Assembly (NCBI RefSeq): GCF_033659955.1
Contig: NZ_JARUJP010000005.1
Coordinates: 124,001 to 188,000 of the forward strand
Length of the DNA stretch: 64,000 nucleotides
Direction of reading: 5' to 3'
DNA from: Clostridium_AM tanneri
GTDB lineage: Bacteria; Bacillota; Clostridia; Clostridiales; Clostridiaceae
Both the position numbers and the translations under genes were made by a program. Below, one piece after another: positions 26,564-35,004 of the stretch. The notes beneath the pieces are model-generated. The model did no database searches and had not been told where the DNA came from. It worked only from the letters and a program-made list of their open reading frames with translations. Numbering within the stretch: position 1 is the stretch's first letter; each line of letters begins with the position of its first letter.

Positions 26564-27650
26564 GAATAACGGAAGAAATATAGTAACAGATGCTTTGAAA
26601 AGCCTTGCATTTCCGTTTTTTTCAATAATAGTGTCATTATTTGTTGCTGTATTTTTCGTAATGTGGGCAAAGGAATATTCAATTACTGAATATTTTACAG
26701 CCTTAAGCGATTTAATAACTGTAATCGTAAATGGAAGCTTCGGTGATCCTGCAAAGACTTTGGAAACTATGGTTTTTGTAACACCTTTAATATTTACAGG
26801 GGTTGCCCATGCTATAGCTTTTAAGTGTGGACTATTTAACATTGGAGTTGAGGGACAGTTTACATTGGGATTAATTTGTGCAGCTATAGTTGGTTTAATT
26901 CCAGGATTAAGTCCATGGATACATGTTCCTTTAATAATTTTATCAGGTATAGTAGGTGGAGGAATATGGGCAGGAATTCCAGGATATTTAAAAGCTAAAT
27001 TTGGTACCAATGAAGTTATTAATACAATTATGATGAACTATATTAGTATAAATGTAGTTAACATAATTGTACTTAGAACACCTATTGGTGTTGCATCAAA
27101 AGCCTCTACACCAACAATACAAGAAAGTGCCCAATTTCTTAAATTTAGTACAATCAGCAGAGCTAATATAGGACTTATATTTGCTGTTATTTGCGCACTA
27201 CTTATATACTGGTTACTTTGGAAAACTACTGTGGGATATGAAATAAGAGCAGTAGGTATAAATGCCTTTGGAGCAGAGTATGGTGGAATAAATATTGCAA
27301 GAAATACTATACTAACAATGGTTTTATCCGGTGCCATTGCAGGTATTGGGGGAGCATCTCACTTAGCAGGGGTAATGTACAGCAGTACAGATTTAATGGG
27401 TTTTATAGGATACGGATTTGATGGTATAGCTGTTGCTCTTTTGGCCAAGAGTAATCCTATAGGATGTATACCGGCAGCAATATTGTTTGGAGCTTTAAAC
27501 AGTAGTTCAAGAATGCTTCAGTTAAATTCAATACCTAAAGAAATAGTTTATTTAATACAATCAATTGTTATAATCTTTGTTGCTACAGACTACATAGTAA
27601 AATACTTTGAAAACAAAAGAAGAAAGAAAGGGGCGATAGTAAATGGATAA
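26538..27650 (+). CDS. ABC transporter permease, nucleoside (first subunit)
   Basis: This is a 370-residue permease of the branched-chain amino acid/ribose/nucleoside class with about 8-10 membrane helices. A family marker is AIAFKCGLFNIGVEGQFTLG; the coupling region has AVGINAFGAEYGGINI. The start overlaps the ATPase gene; ATGATG at 26538/26541 leaves either start possible, with GAGGTG just upstream. The stop overlaps the second permease start by 8 bases. It forms the heterodimeric channel with the next gene product. Confidence 0.9.
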   Translation: MMVSKGDNKNNGRNIVTDALKSLAFPFFSIIVSLFVAVFFVMWAKEYSITEYFTALSDLITVIVNGSFGDPAKTLETMVFVTPLIFTGVAHAIAFKCGLFNIGVEGQFTLGLICAAIVGLIPGLSPWIHVPLIILSGIVGGGIWAGIPGYLKAKFGTNEVINTIMMNYISINVVNIIVLRTPIGVASKASTPTIQESAQFLKFSTISRANIGLIFAVICALLIYWLLWKTTVGYEIRAVGINAFGAEYGGINIARNTILTMVLSGAIAGIGGASHLAGVMYSSTDLMGFIGYGFDGIAVALLAKSNPIGCIPAAILFGALNSSSRMLQLNSIPKEIVYLIQSIVIIFVATDYIVKYFENKRRKKGAIVNG

Positions 27651-28575
27651 TGCAGGACTTATTATTATAATAATAGCATCTACCTTGAGAATGGCAACAC
27701 CACTTATATTTGCAGGTCTTGGCGGTGTGTTTTCAGAAAGAGCTGGTGTTGTAAACGTTGGTCTTGATGGAATGATGACAATAGGTGCGTTTTTTGCAGT
27801 TTTCGGTTCCTACATTACAGGAAGCCCCCTAGTTGGAATTTTATTTGCTGCAATAGCAGGTGGACTTTTAGCTTTACTTCATGCTTTTTTAAGTATTCAC
27901 TTAAGAGCTGACCAGGTTATATCTGGTACCGCTATTAACCTTTTTTCAACAGCTTTTGCTAGCTTTCTTATATTTAAAATATTTAAAAAGGGCGGTCAGA
28001 CAGATATAGTAACAGGACTTTCATATAACATACCAGCAGCTATAAAAGAAATTCCTTTTATAGGCCCATTAATAGGAGGGTTAAACTGGTTTGTAATATT
28101 GGCTTTAATACTTGTATTTGTATCAAGTTTTGTATTGTTTAAAACTCCGCTAGGACTAAGAATAAGAGCTGTAGGAGAACACCCAAGTGCAGCAGATACC
28201 TTAGGAATAAGTGTTTATAAAACAAGATATTTATGTGTAATACTTTCCGGAGTGCTTGCAGGTATTGGTGGAGCAGCTTTGTCTATAGGAATGACTCCTG
28301 TTTACAAAGAAGGAATGGTTTCAGGACGTGGTTTTATAGCTTTAGCGGCTATGATATTTGGTAATTGGAATCCAAAGGGAACTATGTGGGCTTGCTTGTT
28401 ATTTGCCTTTGGTAACGCATTGGAGATAAATGCACAGAGCCTTGCTCTAAATATACCTACTGAAATTTATACTATGATACCATATATATTAACTATGCTT
28501 GCTTTGGCAGGATTTGTCGGAAAGACTACTGCACCAGCAGCAGATGGAGTTCCATACGAAAAGGGACAGAGATAA
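27643..28575 (+). CDS. ABC transporter permease, nucleoside (second subunit)
   Basis: This is a 310-residue membrane protein with the paired family markers GLGGVFSERAGVVNVGLDGMM and LRIRAVGEHPSAADTLGI, plus multiple hydrophobic helices. It is the partner permease of the preceding gene and the last gene of the importer operon. RBS AAGGGGCG precedes the ATG at 27643, inside the upstream gene. A near-perfect terminator follows at 28574. Confidence 0.9.
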   Translation: MDNAGLIIIIIASTLRMATPLIFAGLGGVFSERAGVVNVGLDGMMTIGAFFAVFGSYITGSPLVGILFAAIAGGLLALLHAFLSIHLRADQVISGTAINLFSTAFASFLIFKIFKKGGQTDIVTGLSYNIPAAIKEIPFIGPLIGGLNWFVILALILVFVSSFVLFKTPLGLRIRAVGEHPSAADTLGISVYKTRYLCVILSGVLAGIGGAALSIGMTPVYKEGMVSGRGFIALAAMIFGNWNPKGTMWACLLFAFGNALEINAQSLALNIPTEIYTMIPYILTMLALAGFVGKTTAPAADGVPYEKGQR

Positions 28576-28606
28576 AAGAGAGTTTGCTTCAGCAAACTCT
28601 CTTTTG
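28574..28606 (+). terminator. Rho-independent terminator of the nucleoside importer operon
   Basis: AAAAGAGAGTTTGC pairs with GCAAACTCTCTTTT around a short loop. The stem is strong and ends in T residues. Confidence 0.85.
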
Positions 28607-28755
28607 TATATCCAGATAATTTAGGTTATATACACTTAAAAGAAAAATCTACAGTTATTTCCCATGCCCAATTTTTCATTCCTAATTTTATAAGTTCTTT
28701 GTTAATGATATAATAAAATGAGCAAAATAATAGGGCGTAGAAATGGGGTGTTAAC

Positions 28756-30123
28756 ATGAATATGGATTTTAGTTTAAGTTTAACTCAAGAACAGAAACTT
28801 ATAATGACTCAAGAAATGCAGTTATCTGTAAAACTTCTTCAGATGTCAGGCTTTGAACTGCAAGAATATGTAGAAAAAGAGCTTCAAGAGAATCCTGTAC
28901 TTGATTCTAAAGCACCATCTTCCGCTAAAGAAGACAAGGATAAGGTTGATTACAAAGAATTGGTCAAGTACTTTGAATTTGACAACTACAGTCATCACAG
29001 TTATGAAAAAAGTGATGAAGAAGAAATATCACCCTTTAACTTTATATCTGAGAAAAAATCATTGAAGGAATACTTAAGAGAACAGGTTAGGGATCTAAAT
29101 GAAAAGGATTATATTAAGTCTATATGTTTATACTTGGTAGAAAATATTGATGAAAAAGGGTATCTATCAATAAAGGAAAATGAAATAAGTAGAGAACTGA
29201 AAATTAAAGAAGAGATTATAAAGTATTGTATAAGAGTAATTCAATCCCTTGAACCAGATGGAATTGGTGCTAAAGACTTACGGGAGTGTCTAAAGATACA
29301 GATTGATAAAAAAGGTATAAAGGATGAAAATATATTTAAAATAATAGACGAGCATCTAGAACTGCTGGCAGAAAACAAATATAATTCTATAGCAAAGTCT
29401 CTCGGTATAGATGTAAAAAAAGCACAGGAATATGGAGATATAATCAAGTCGCTTCAACCGAAACCTTCCAGAGGATTTTTTACAGGTGAGGAAGTTAAGT
29501 ACATAACTCCTGATGCTTATATAAAAAAAATCGACAATGAGTACTACATAATAATGAATGATGATATTATACCAAAGCTTACAATAAATGAAATATACAA
29601 AGAAATAATTACTAATGAAAACGATAAAAATGCAGTAGATTATGTAAAAGAAAAATTAAACAGTGCTATATTCTTAATTAAGAGCATTCAACATAGAAAA
29701 AGTACAATATATAGAGTTTTAGAAAAGATACTGGAAAAACAAAGGGATTATTTTGATTTTGGTGATGAATATTTAAGGCCTATGACACTGAAAGAAATAG
29801 CGGAAGAGCTAGAGATGCATGAATCTACAATTAGTAGAGCAATTAGGGATAAATATATATATACACATAAAGGCACTATAAAGATAAAGGATTTATTTAC
29901 TACAGCAATATCTTCTAACTCAACAGGAGAAGATGTATCAGTAAAAATTATTAAGAAGACCATAAAAGAACTTGTGGACAAAGAGGACAAAGAAAAGCCG
30001 CTTTCTGATCAGGTTATATGTGATTTAATAAATAAAGAAGGAATGAATATTTCCAGACGTACTGTAGCAAAATATAGAGAGGAAATGGGAATAAAGTCAT
30101 CTAAGGGGAGAAAGAGATTCTAA
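28756..30123 (+). CDS. rpoN: RNA polymerase sigma-54 factor
   Basis: This is a 455-residue sigma factor. The glutamine-rich activator-interacting region is at the N terminus (LTQEQKLIMTQEMQLSVKLLQMSG), followed by the core-binding region (about 85-280). The DNA-binding part has the helix-turn-helix MTLKEIAEELEMHESTISRAI and a canonical RpoN box, SRRTVAKYREEMGI, near the C terminus. It recognises -24/-12 promoters and needs AAA+ activators; none is encoded in this window. It lies just upstream of cggR, a neighbourhood I recall from other clostridia. The ATG at 28756 has GGGGTG upstream. Confidence 0.95.
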   Translation: MNMDFSLSLTQEQKLIMTQEMQLSVKLLQMSGFELQEYVEKELQENPVLDSKAPSSAKEDKDKVDYKELVKYFEFDNYSHHSYEKSDEEEISPFNFISEKKSLKEYLREQVRDLNEKDYIKSICLYLVENIDEKGYLSIKENEISRELKIKEEIIKYCIRVIQSLEPDGIGAKDLRECLKIQIDKKGIKDENIFKIIDEHLELLAENKYNSIAKSLGIDVKKAQEYGDIIKSLQPKPSRGFFTGEEVKYITPDAYIKKIDNEYYIIMNDDIIPKLTINEIYKEIITNENDKNAVDYVKEKLNSAIFLIKSIQHRKSTIYRVLEKILEKQRDYFDFGDEYLRPMTLKEIAEELEMHESTISRAIRDKYIYTHKGTIKIKDLFTTAISSNSTGEDVSVKIIKKTIKELVDKEDKEKPLSDQVICDLINKEGMNISRRTVAKYREEMGIKSSKGRKRF

Positions 30124-30193
30124 TTCTCCCCATTGTTCACAATTTGTTCATACTTTTTTTGAAAATACTATTTAAAAAATTTTTTATTTAATT

Positions 30194-30241
30194 TATAATA
30201 TAAGTGGGACAAGAAAAAGTGCACTGGGACATTAAATGACC
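30194..30241 (+). promoter_or_regulatory. cggR promoter -10 and CggR operator (tandem TGGGAC repeats)
   Basis: A -10 TATAAT lies at 30194-30199. TGGGAC occurs at 30205-30210 and 30225-30230, 20 bp apart, with AAGTG and ATGAC at the matching distal positions. This mirrors the direct-repeat CggR operator of Bacillus subtilis. Placement around the transcription start predicts autorepression relieved by fructose-1,6-bisphosphate. The -35 is weak. Confidence 0.75.
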
Positions 30242-30256
30242 AAGGGGGTATTGTAA

Positions 30257-31282
30257 GTGGAAGATGTGCTAAAATTACAACAGAAGATAGTACCAGAGCT
30301 TGTGGAATTACTTGAGAAAAGGTATAACATTCTGAGAACAATATATTACAATCAGCCCATTGGTAGAAGGGTACTTGCTAACAACCTAGAAATTGGAGAA
30401 AGAATTGTAAGAACTGAAATTAACTTTTTAAAAGGTCAGAATTTTATAGAAATAAATACACCAGGCATGACAATAACTAAAGAGGGCGAAGAAATAATTG
30501 ATAAGCTGAAAGATTTTATACATGCGATGAAAGGATTGTCTGAAATAGAAAAGTTTATTAAGGACAGCCTAATGTTAAAAAAGGTAATAGTTGTTCCTGG
30601 AAATCTTGATGAAGATAAAACAGTAGTAAATGAAATTGGAAGAGCTGCAGCAGGTTATTTGAAGAGCATAATAGCAGATAAGAGCATAATTGCAATTACC
30701 GGTGGCTCTACAATAAAAGAACTGATTGATAACATGCCTAAAATGTCTAGTTTTAAAGATATTTTAGTGGTGCCTGCTAGAGGCGGAATGGGAAGAAATA
30801 TAGAGACTCAGGCGAACACCCTTGCTGAAAAACTTGCCAGCAAACTAGAGGGGAATTATAGATTACTTCATGTGCCTGATAACCTAAGTGATAAAGCTAT
30901 GAGCACTATAATTCAAGAAAAAGATGTTAAAGACATTTTAGACACTGTATATAATGCTAACATTTTAATATACGGTATTGGTAGAGCGGATGAAATGTCC
31001 AGAAGAAGGGGATTAATTTCAGAAGAAATACAGAAGATAGAGAACTCTGGAGCAGTTGGAGAAGCCTTTGGGTATTACCATGATGAAGAAGGAAAAATTG
31101 TGTACTCTACACCAAGTATAGGAATAAGAAATGAAGAGATAGGGAAAATAGATACATTGATAGCTGTAGCTGGTGGAAAAGAAAAAGCAGAAGCAATTAT
31201 TTCTATACAAAAAAACTACCATAATAGTGTATTAGTAACAGATGAAGGTGCTGCTAGAGAAATAATGGAACTTTTAAAATAG
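30257..31282 (+). CDS. cggR: Central glycolytic genes regulator CggR (SorC/DeoR family)
   Basis: This 341-residue repressor has an N-terminal winged helix (about 20-85, NQPIGRRVLANNLEIGERIVRTEINFLKG) and a C-terminal sugar-phosphate-binding SorC domain (ITGGSTIKELID, VVPARGGMGRN, YGIGRADEMSRRRG). The family represses glycolytic operons and is released by fructose-1,6-bisphosphate. The GTG at 30257 has AGGGGG 8 bases upstream; an in-frame stop precedes it. Its operator overlaps its own promoter and gapA follows, so it controls the gapA-pgk-tpiA-gpmI-eno set at least in part. Confidence 0.93.
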   Translation: MEDVLKLQQKIVPELVELLEKRYNILRTIYYNQPIGRRVLANNLEIGERIVRTEINFLKGQNFIEINTPGMTITKEGEEIIDKLKDFIHAMKGLSEIEKFIKDSLMLKKVIVVPGNLDEDKTVVNEIGRAAAGYLKSIIADKSIIAITGGSTIKELIDNMPKMSSFKDILVVPARGGMGRNIETQANTLAEKLASKLEGNYRLLHVPDNLSDKAMSTIIQEKDVKDILDTVYNANILIYGIGRADEMSRRRGLISEEIQKIENSGAVGEAFGYYHDEEGKIVYSTPSIGIRNEEIGKIDTLIAVAGGKEKAEAIISIQKNYHNSVLVTDEGAAREIMELLK

Positions 31283-31336
31283 CCAATAAATTTTATCATA
31301 TATATAAATTATTTAATTGTTTAGGAGGAGTTTTAC

Positions 31337-32344
31337 ATGATTAAAGTTGGTATCAATGGTTTTGGAAGAATAGGAAGAAATGTATTTAAAGCATTAGTAA
31401 AAAACTATGCTAATGAATTAGAAATAGTAGGTATAAATGATTTAACAGATGCTAAGACATTAGCTCATTTATTAAAATACGATTCATTATACGGAAAATT
31501 TGACGGAACTGTAGAAGCTAAAGAGGGTTCAATTGCAGTTAACGGAAAAGAAATAAAGATATTTGCTGAAAAAGATCCAAAGAATATAGATTGGAATTCA
31601 GTAGGAGCAGAAATAGTTATAGAATCAACAGGATTCTTCACTGATGCTACAAAGGCTAACGCTCATCTTGGAGGAACTGTTAAAAAGGTTCTTATATCAG
31701 CGCCAGCTTCAAACGAAGATATAACAATAGTTATGGGAGTTAACGAAGAGAAGTACGATGCAGCTAACCACCACATAATATCAAATGCTTCATGTACAAC
31801 AAACTGTTTAGCACCATTTGCTAAAGTTCTTGATAGAGAGTTTGGAATAGTTAAAGGATTAATGACAACTGTTCACTCATACACTGGAGACCAAAGATTA
31901 CTTGATGCTCCACACAAAGATATGAGAAGAGCTAGAGCTGCTGCTGAGTCAATGGTTCCAACAACTACAGGAGCTGCTAAGGCTGTTGCACTAGTATTAC
32001 CACAATTAAAAGGAAAATTAAACGGATTCTCATTAAGAGTTCCAACTCCTACAGTATCATGTACTGATTTAGTTGTTGAATTAGGAAAAGACGTTACTGT
32101 AGATGAAGTAAACGCTGCATTAAAGAAAGCATCAGAAACTGATATGAAGGGTATCCTTGGATACAGTGAAGAGCCATTAGTATCTATCGACTACAGAGGA
32201 GATGAAAGATCATCAATCATCGATGCTATGTCAACAATGGCTATCGAAGGAAACATGGTTAAGGTTGTTTCATGGTATGACAACGAAGCTGGATATTCAA
32301 ACAGACTAGCTGACTTAACTAAATACGTTGCTGATAGACTATAA
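31337..32344 (+). CDS. gapA: Glyceraldehyde-3-phosphate dehydrogenase, type I
   Basis: This 335-residue NAD enzyme of glycolysis is identified by GINGFGRIGRN (NAD fold) and the catalytic cysteine C153 in NASCTTNC. Other markers are TTVHSYTGDQ, RAAAESMVPTTTGAA and SWYDNEAGYSNR at the end. The RBS TAGGAGGAG is excellent. Codon choice (AGA, GGA, heavily TTA) indicates high expression. Strong hairpins follow, so pgk can be expressed separately from gapA. Confidence 0.98.
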   Translation: MIKVGINGFGRIGRNVFKALVKNYANELEIVGINDLTDAKTLAHLLKYDSLYGKFDGTVEAKEGSIAVNGKEIKIFAEKDPKNIDWNSVGAEIVIESTGFFTDATKANAHLGGTVKKVLISAPASNEDITIVMGVNEEKYDAANHHIISNASCTTNCLAPFAKVLDREFGIVKGLMTTVHSYTGDQRLLDAPHKDMRRARAAAESMVPTTTGAAKAVALVLPQLKGKLNGFSLRVPTPTVSCTDLVVELGKDVTVDEVNAALKKASETDMKGILGYSEEPLVSIDYRGDERSSIIDAMSTMAIEGNMVKVVSWYDNEAGYSNRLADLTKYVADRL

Positions 32345-32427
32345 GCAGAGAGCCTAAATCTGTGATTTAGTGCGAATCGCTTACTCCTCAGAGGTAACGA
32401 TGAGGAGTTTCATATATTAATAAAATA

Positions 32428-32469
32428 GGTCTGGTTTTGTAGTTTTGGCTATAAGGCCAGACCCTTTTT
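32428..32469 (+). terminator. Terminator after gapA
   Basis: GGTCTGG (32428-32434) pairs with CCAGACC, followed by CTTTTT. A second hairpin, ACTCCTCA/TGAGGAGT (32383-32408), precedes it. It probably allows partial read-through to pgk. Confidence 0.7.
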
Positions 32470-32541
32470 AATAAGTTAAGCTATTTGATAGGATTAATGT
32501 TTGGAAGTAATTGGTTAGGCAAATGATAGAAACTGATATAT

Positions 32542-32603
32542 AATTGGGAATGGGGGATTGGGAGTGAAAATGACCCACTATTCCCAATTCGAAATTCCCA
32601 ATT
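32542..32603. repeat. Palindrome of AATTGGGAAT units (copy 3)
   Basis: AATTGGGAATGGGGGATTGG pairs with the arm ending CCCAATT at 32603 (about 20 of 24 bases). It lies between gapA and pgk and ends 20 bases before the pgk start. Confidence 0.6.
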
Positions 32604-32623
32604 GAAGAAAAGGAGTGTTATAA

Positions 32624-33820
32624 ATGGCTTTTAACAAAAAGACAATTGAAGATGTAGAAGTAAAAGGAAAAAAGGTTTTGGTGAGATGTGATTTTAATGT
32701 TCCGCTAATAGATGGAAAAATTACTGATGAAAATAGATTAGTAGGTGCAATGCCTACTATAAAGTACTTAGTTGAAAATGGTGCAAAAGTAATACTTTGT
32801 TCGCATCTTGGAAAACCAAAGGGAGAGCCAAAGAAAGAGTTATCATTAGCACCAGTTGCTAATAGACTATCAGAAATGCTTGGAAAAGAAGTAGTGTTCG
32901 CTGCTGATGACAATGTTGTTGGAGAAAATGCTAAGAAAGCAGTAGCCGAAATGAAAGATGGCGATGTTGTACTACTAGAAAACACAAGATACAGAAAAGA
33001 AGAAACTAAGAATGAAGAGAACTTTTCAAAGGAATTAGCATCACTTGCAGAAGTTTTTGTTAACGATGCTTTTGGAACAGCTCACAGAGCACACTGTTCA
33101 ACAGTTGGAGTTACTGAATTCTTACCGGTTTCAGTATGTGGATATTTAATTCAAAAAGAATTAAAGTTCTTAGGAAATGCAGTTGAAAATCCAGTAAGAC
33201 CATTTGTAGCAATACTTGGTGGAGCAAAGGTTTCAGATAAGCTTGGAGTTATAAACAATCTATTAGAAAAAGTAGATACTTTAATAATAGGTGGAGGAAT
33301 GGCATATACATTCTTAAAGGCTCTAGGCCATGAAGTTGGAAATTCACTTTTAGAAGCAGACAAAATTGATTATGCAAAAGAAATGATGAAAAAAGCGGAA
33401 GAAAAAGGAGTTAAATTACTGCTTCCAGTAGATGTAACTTACGCTGAAAAGTTTGGAAAAGATGAAACTCCTATAGTTTCAGAAGGAAGAGATATACCTT
33501 CTGATCACGAAGGTTTAGACATAGGACCAAAGAGCGCAGAATTATTTGCTCAAGCAGTAAAGGAAGCTAAAACAGTTGTTTGGAACGGACCGATGGGAGT
33601 ATTTGAATTCCCAAGCTTTGCAAAAGGAACTTATGCTGTTGCAGAGGCTATGGCTAGCTCAGATGCTACCACAATAATCGGAGGAGGAGACAGTGCATCA
33701 GCTGTTAACAACCTAGGATTTGGAGATAAGATGACTCATATATCAACAGGTGGTGGAGCTTCTCTTGAGTTCCTAGAAGGTAAGGAATTACCAGGGATTA
33801 CTGCACTTAACGATAAATAG
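32624..33820 (+). CDS. pgk: Phosphoglycerate kinase
   Basis: This 398-residue glycolytic kinase produces ATP from 1,3-bisphosphoglycerate. Signatures are VLVRCDFNVPLIDG near the N terminus, SHLGKPKGE, the FVNDAFGTAHRAHCST substrate loop, and GGGDSASAVNNLG and STGGGASLEFLEG in the nucleotide domain. RBS AAAGGAGTG precedes the ATG. It belongs to the glycolytic cluster; an AATTGGG palindrome lies in its leader. Confidence 0.98.
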   Translation: MAFNKKTIEDVEVKGKKVLVRCDFNVPLIDGKITDENRLVGAMPTIKYLVENGAKVILCSHLGKPKGEPKKELSLAPVANRLSEMLGKEVVFAADDNVVGENAKKAVAEMKDGDVVLLENTRYRKEETKNEENFSKELASLAEVFVNDAFGTAHRAHCSTVGVTEFLPVSVCGYLIQKELKFLGNAVENPVRPFVAILGGAKVSDKLGVINNLLEKVDTLIIGGGMAYTFLKALGHEVGNSLLEADKIDYAKEMMKKAEEKGVKLLLPVDVTYAEKFGKDETPIVSEGRDIPSDHEGLDIGPKSAELFAQAVKEAKTVVWNGPMGVFEFPSFAKGTYAVAEAMASSDATTIIGGGDSASAVNNLGFGDKMTHISTGGGASLEFLEGKELPGITALNDK

Positions 33821-33842
33821 GATTATAACTTAAGATGTAGAT

Positions 33843-33887
33843 AGGTATATATAGTAAATTTTAATACTTGATTAACTATATATACCT
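33843..33887 (+). terminator. Hairpin after pgk, possible terminator
   Basis: AGGTATATATAGT pairs perfectly (13 bp) with ACTATATATACCT. It is AT-rich, with only a weak T tract behind it. Confidence 0.4.
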
Positions 33888-34080
33888 TAATCATATTTTA
33901 AGCTAGCTTTCAATTAGAATTGTTTAGATTGAATTCATATATCTTAGTCAATTTAATTTATAAAAGAAAATGTTAACTAAAAAATTTAGAATATATTTAA
34001 ATTAAAAAGATGAAAATATTTACATATAAAATAAAAAGAAATAGGGAAGTTATTATTAATAAATAATCAAGACTAAAAAT

Positions 34081-34109
34081 TTTAAAATATGACACATATG
34101 TGATATAAT
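34081..34109 (+). promoter_or_regulatory. Probable tpiA promoter
   Basis: TTTAAA (34081-34086) and TATAAT (34104-34109) have a 17-bp spacer. The remainder of 33888-34171 is AT-rich spacer without a gene. Confidence 0.45.
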
Positions 34110-34171
34110 TTATTTATAAATAATAATTATCCCTGACTCTAAAATAAATAAAGGGATCGAGGTAGATAATA

Positions 34172-34918
34172 ATGAGAAAATCTATAATAGCTGGAAACTG
34201 GAAAATGAACAATACTATAGAAGAAGGATTAAAGTTAGTTGAGGGATTAATACCTGCAGTAAAGGATGCAAAAGGTGATGTAGTAGTTTGTCCACCATTT
34301 ATTGCATTAGATGCAGTTTTAAAAGCAGTAAAGGGAACTAACATAAAAGTTGGAGCACAAAATATGCATTTTGAAGAAAGTGGAGCATATACTGGAGAGG
34401 TAGCACCAGCAATGCTTGCACAAATGGGAGTGGAATATGTAATAATTGGACATAGTGAGAGAAGACAATATTTCAATGAGACAGATGAAACTGTAAACAA
34501 AAAGACTAAGAAGGCATTAGAGCATAACTTAGTACCTATAGTTTGCTGCGGTGAGTCTTTAGAAGAAAGAGAAGCAAATGTAACTGAAGAAGTTTTAGGA
34601 AGACAAATAAAACTAGATTTAGCAGGACTTAAAACTGAGCAAGTTGAAAAAGTAGTTATAGCTTATGAGCCAATTTGGGCTATAGGAACAGGAAAAACAG
34701 CTACAGATGAACAAGCAAACGAAACTATAGCATATATAAGAAGTGTAATAACTTCAATGTACGGAAAAGACGCAGCTGACAAAGTAAGAATTCAATACGG
34801 CGGTTCTGTAAAGCCATCTACAATAAAAGCTCAAATGGCTCAATCAGACATAGATGGAGCATTAGTGGGCGGAGCTAGTTTAAAGGCAGAAGATTTCGCA
34901 GCAATAGTTAACTATTAA
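34172..34918 (+). CDS. tpiA: Triosephosphate isomerase
   Basis: This 248-residue TIM-barrel enzyme interconverts dihydroxyacetone phosphate and glyceraldehyde 3-phosphate. The N-terminal AGNWKMNNT carries the catalytic lysine, IIGHSERR the histidine, and VVIAYEPIWAIGTGK the catalytic glutamate and mobile loop; IQYGGSVKPS closes the phosphate site. RBS TCGAGGTAG is upstream. A recognisable promoter lies 60-90 bases ahead, so it may be transcribed independently within the cluster. Confidence 0.98.
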   Translation: MRKSIIAGNWKMNNTIEEGLKLVEGLIPAVKDAKGDVVVCPPFIALDAVLKAVKGTNIKVGAQNMHFEESGAYTGEVAPAMLAQMGVEYVIIGHSERRQYFNETDETVNKKTKKALEHNLVPIVCCGESLEEREANVTEEVLGRQIKLDLAGLKTEQVEKVVIAYEPIWAIGTGKTATDEQANETIAYIRSVITSMYGKDAADKVRIQYGGSVKPSTIKAQMAQSDIDGALVGGASLKAEDFAAIVNY

Positions 34919-34930
34919 TTCAGAGTGAAC

Positions 34931-34985
34931 AGTTGAAAGTTAAGAATTGATAGGTGCCCAAACTATTAGCTTTTAACTTTCAACT
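34931..34985. repeat. Palindrome of AGTTGAAAGTTAA units (copy 4)
   Basis: AGTTGAAAGTTAA (34931-34943) pairs with TTAACTTTCAACT (34973-34985), 13 bp perfect. It lies between tpiA and gpmI. Confidence 0.6.
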
Positions 34986-35004
34986 TACAAATTTGGAGGT
35001 AGAA

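Noticed and set aside
26489..27010. 173-codon minus-strand ORF
   Set aside because: It lies opposite two well-supported permease/ATPase genes, has no ribosome site and reads as a low-complexity shadow.
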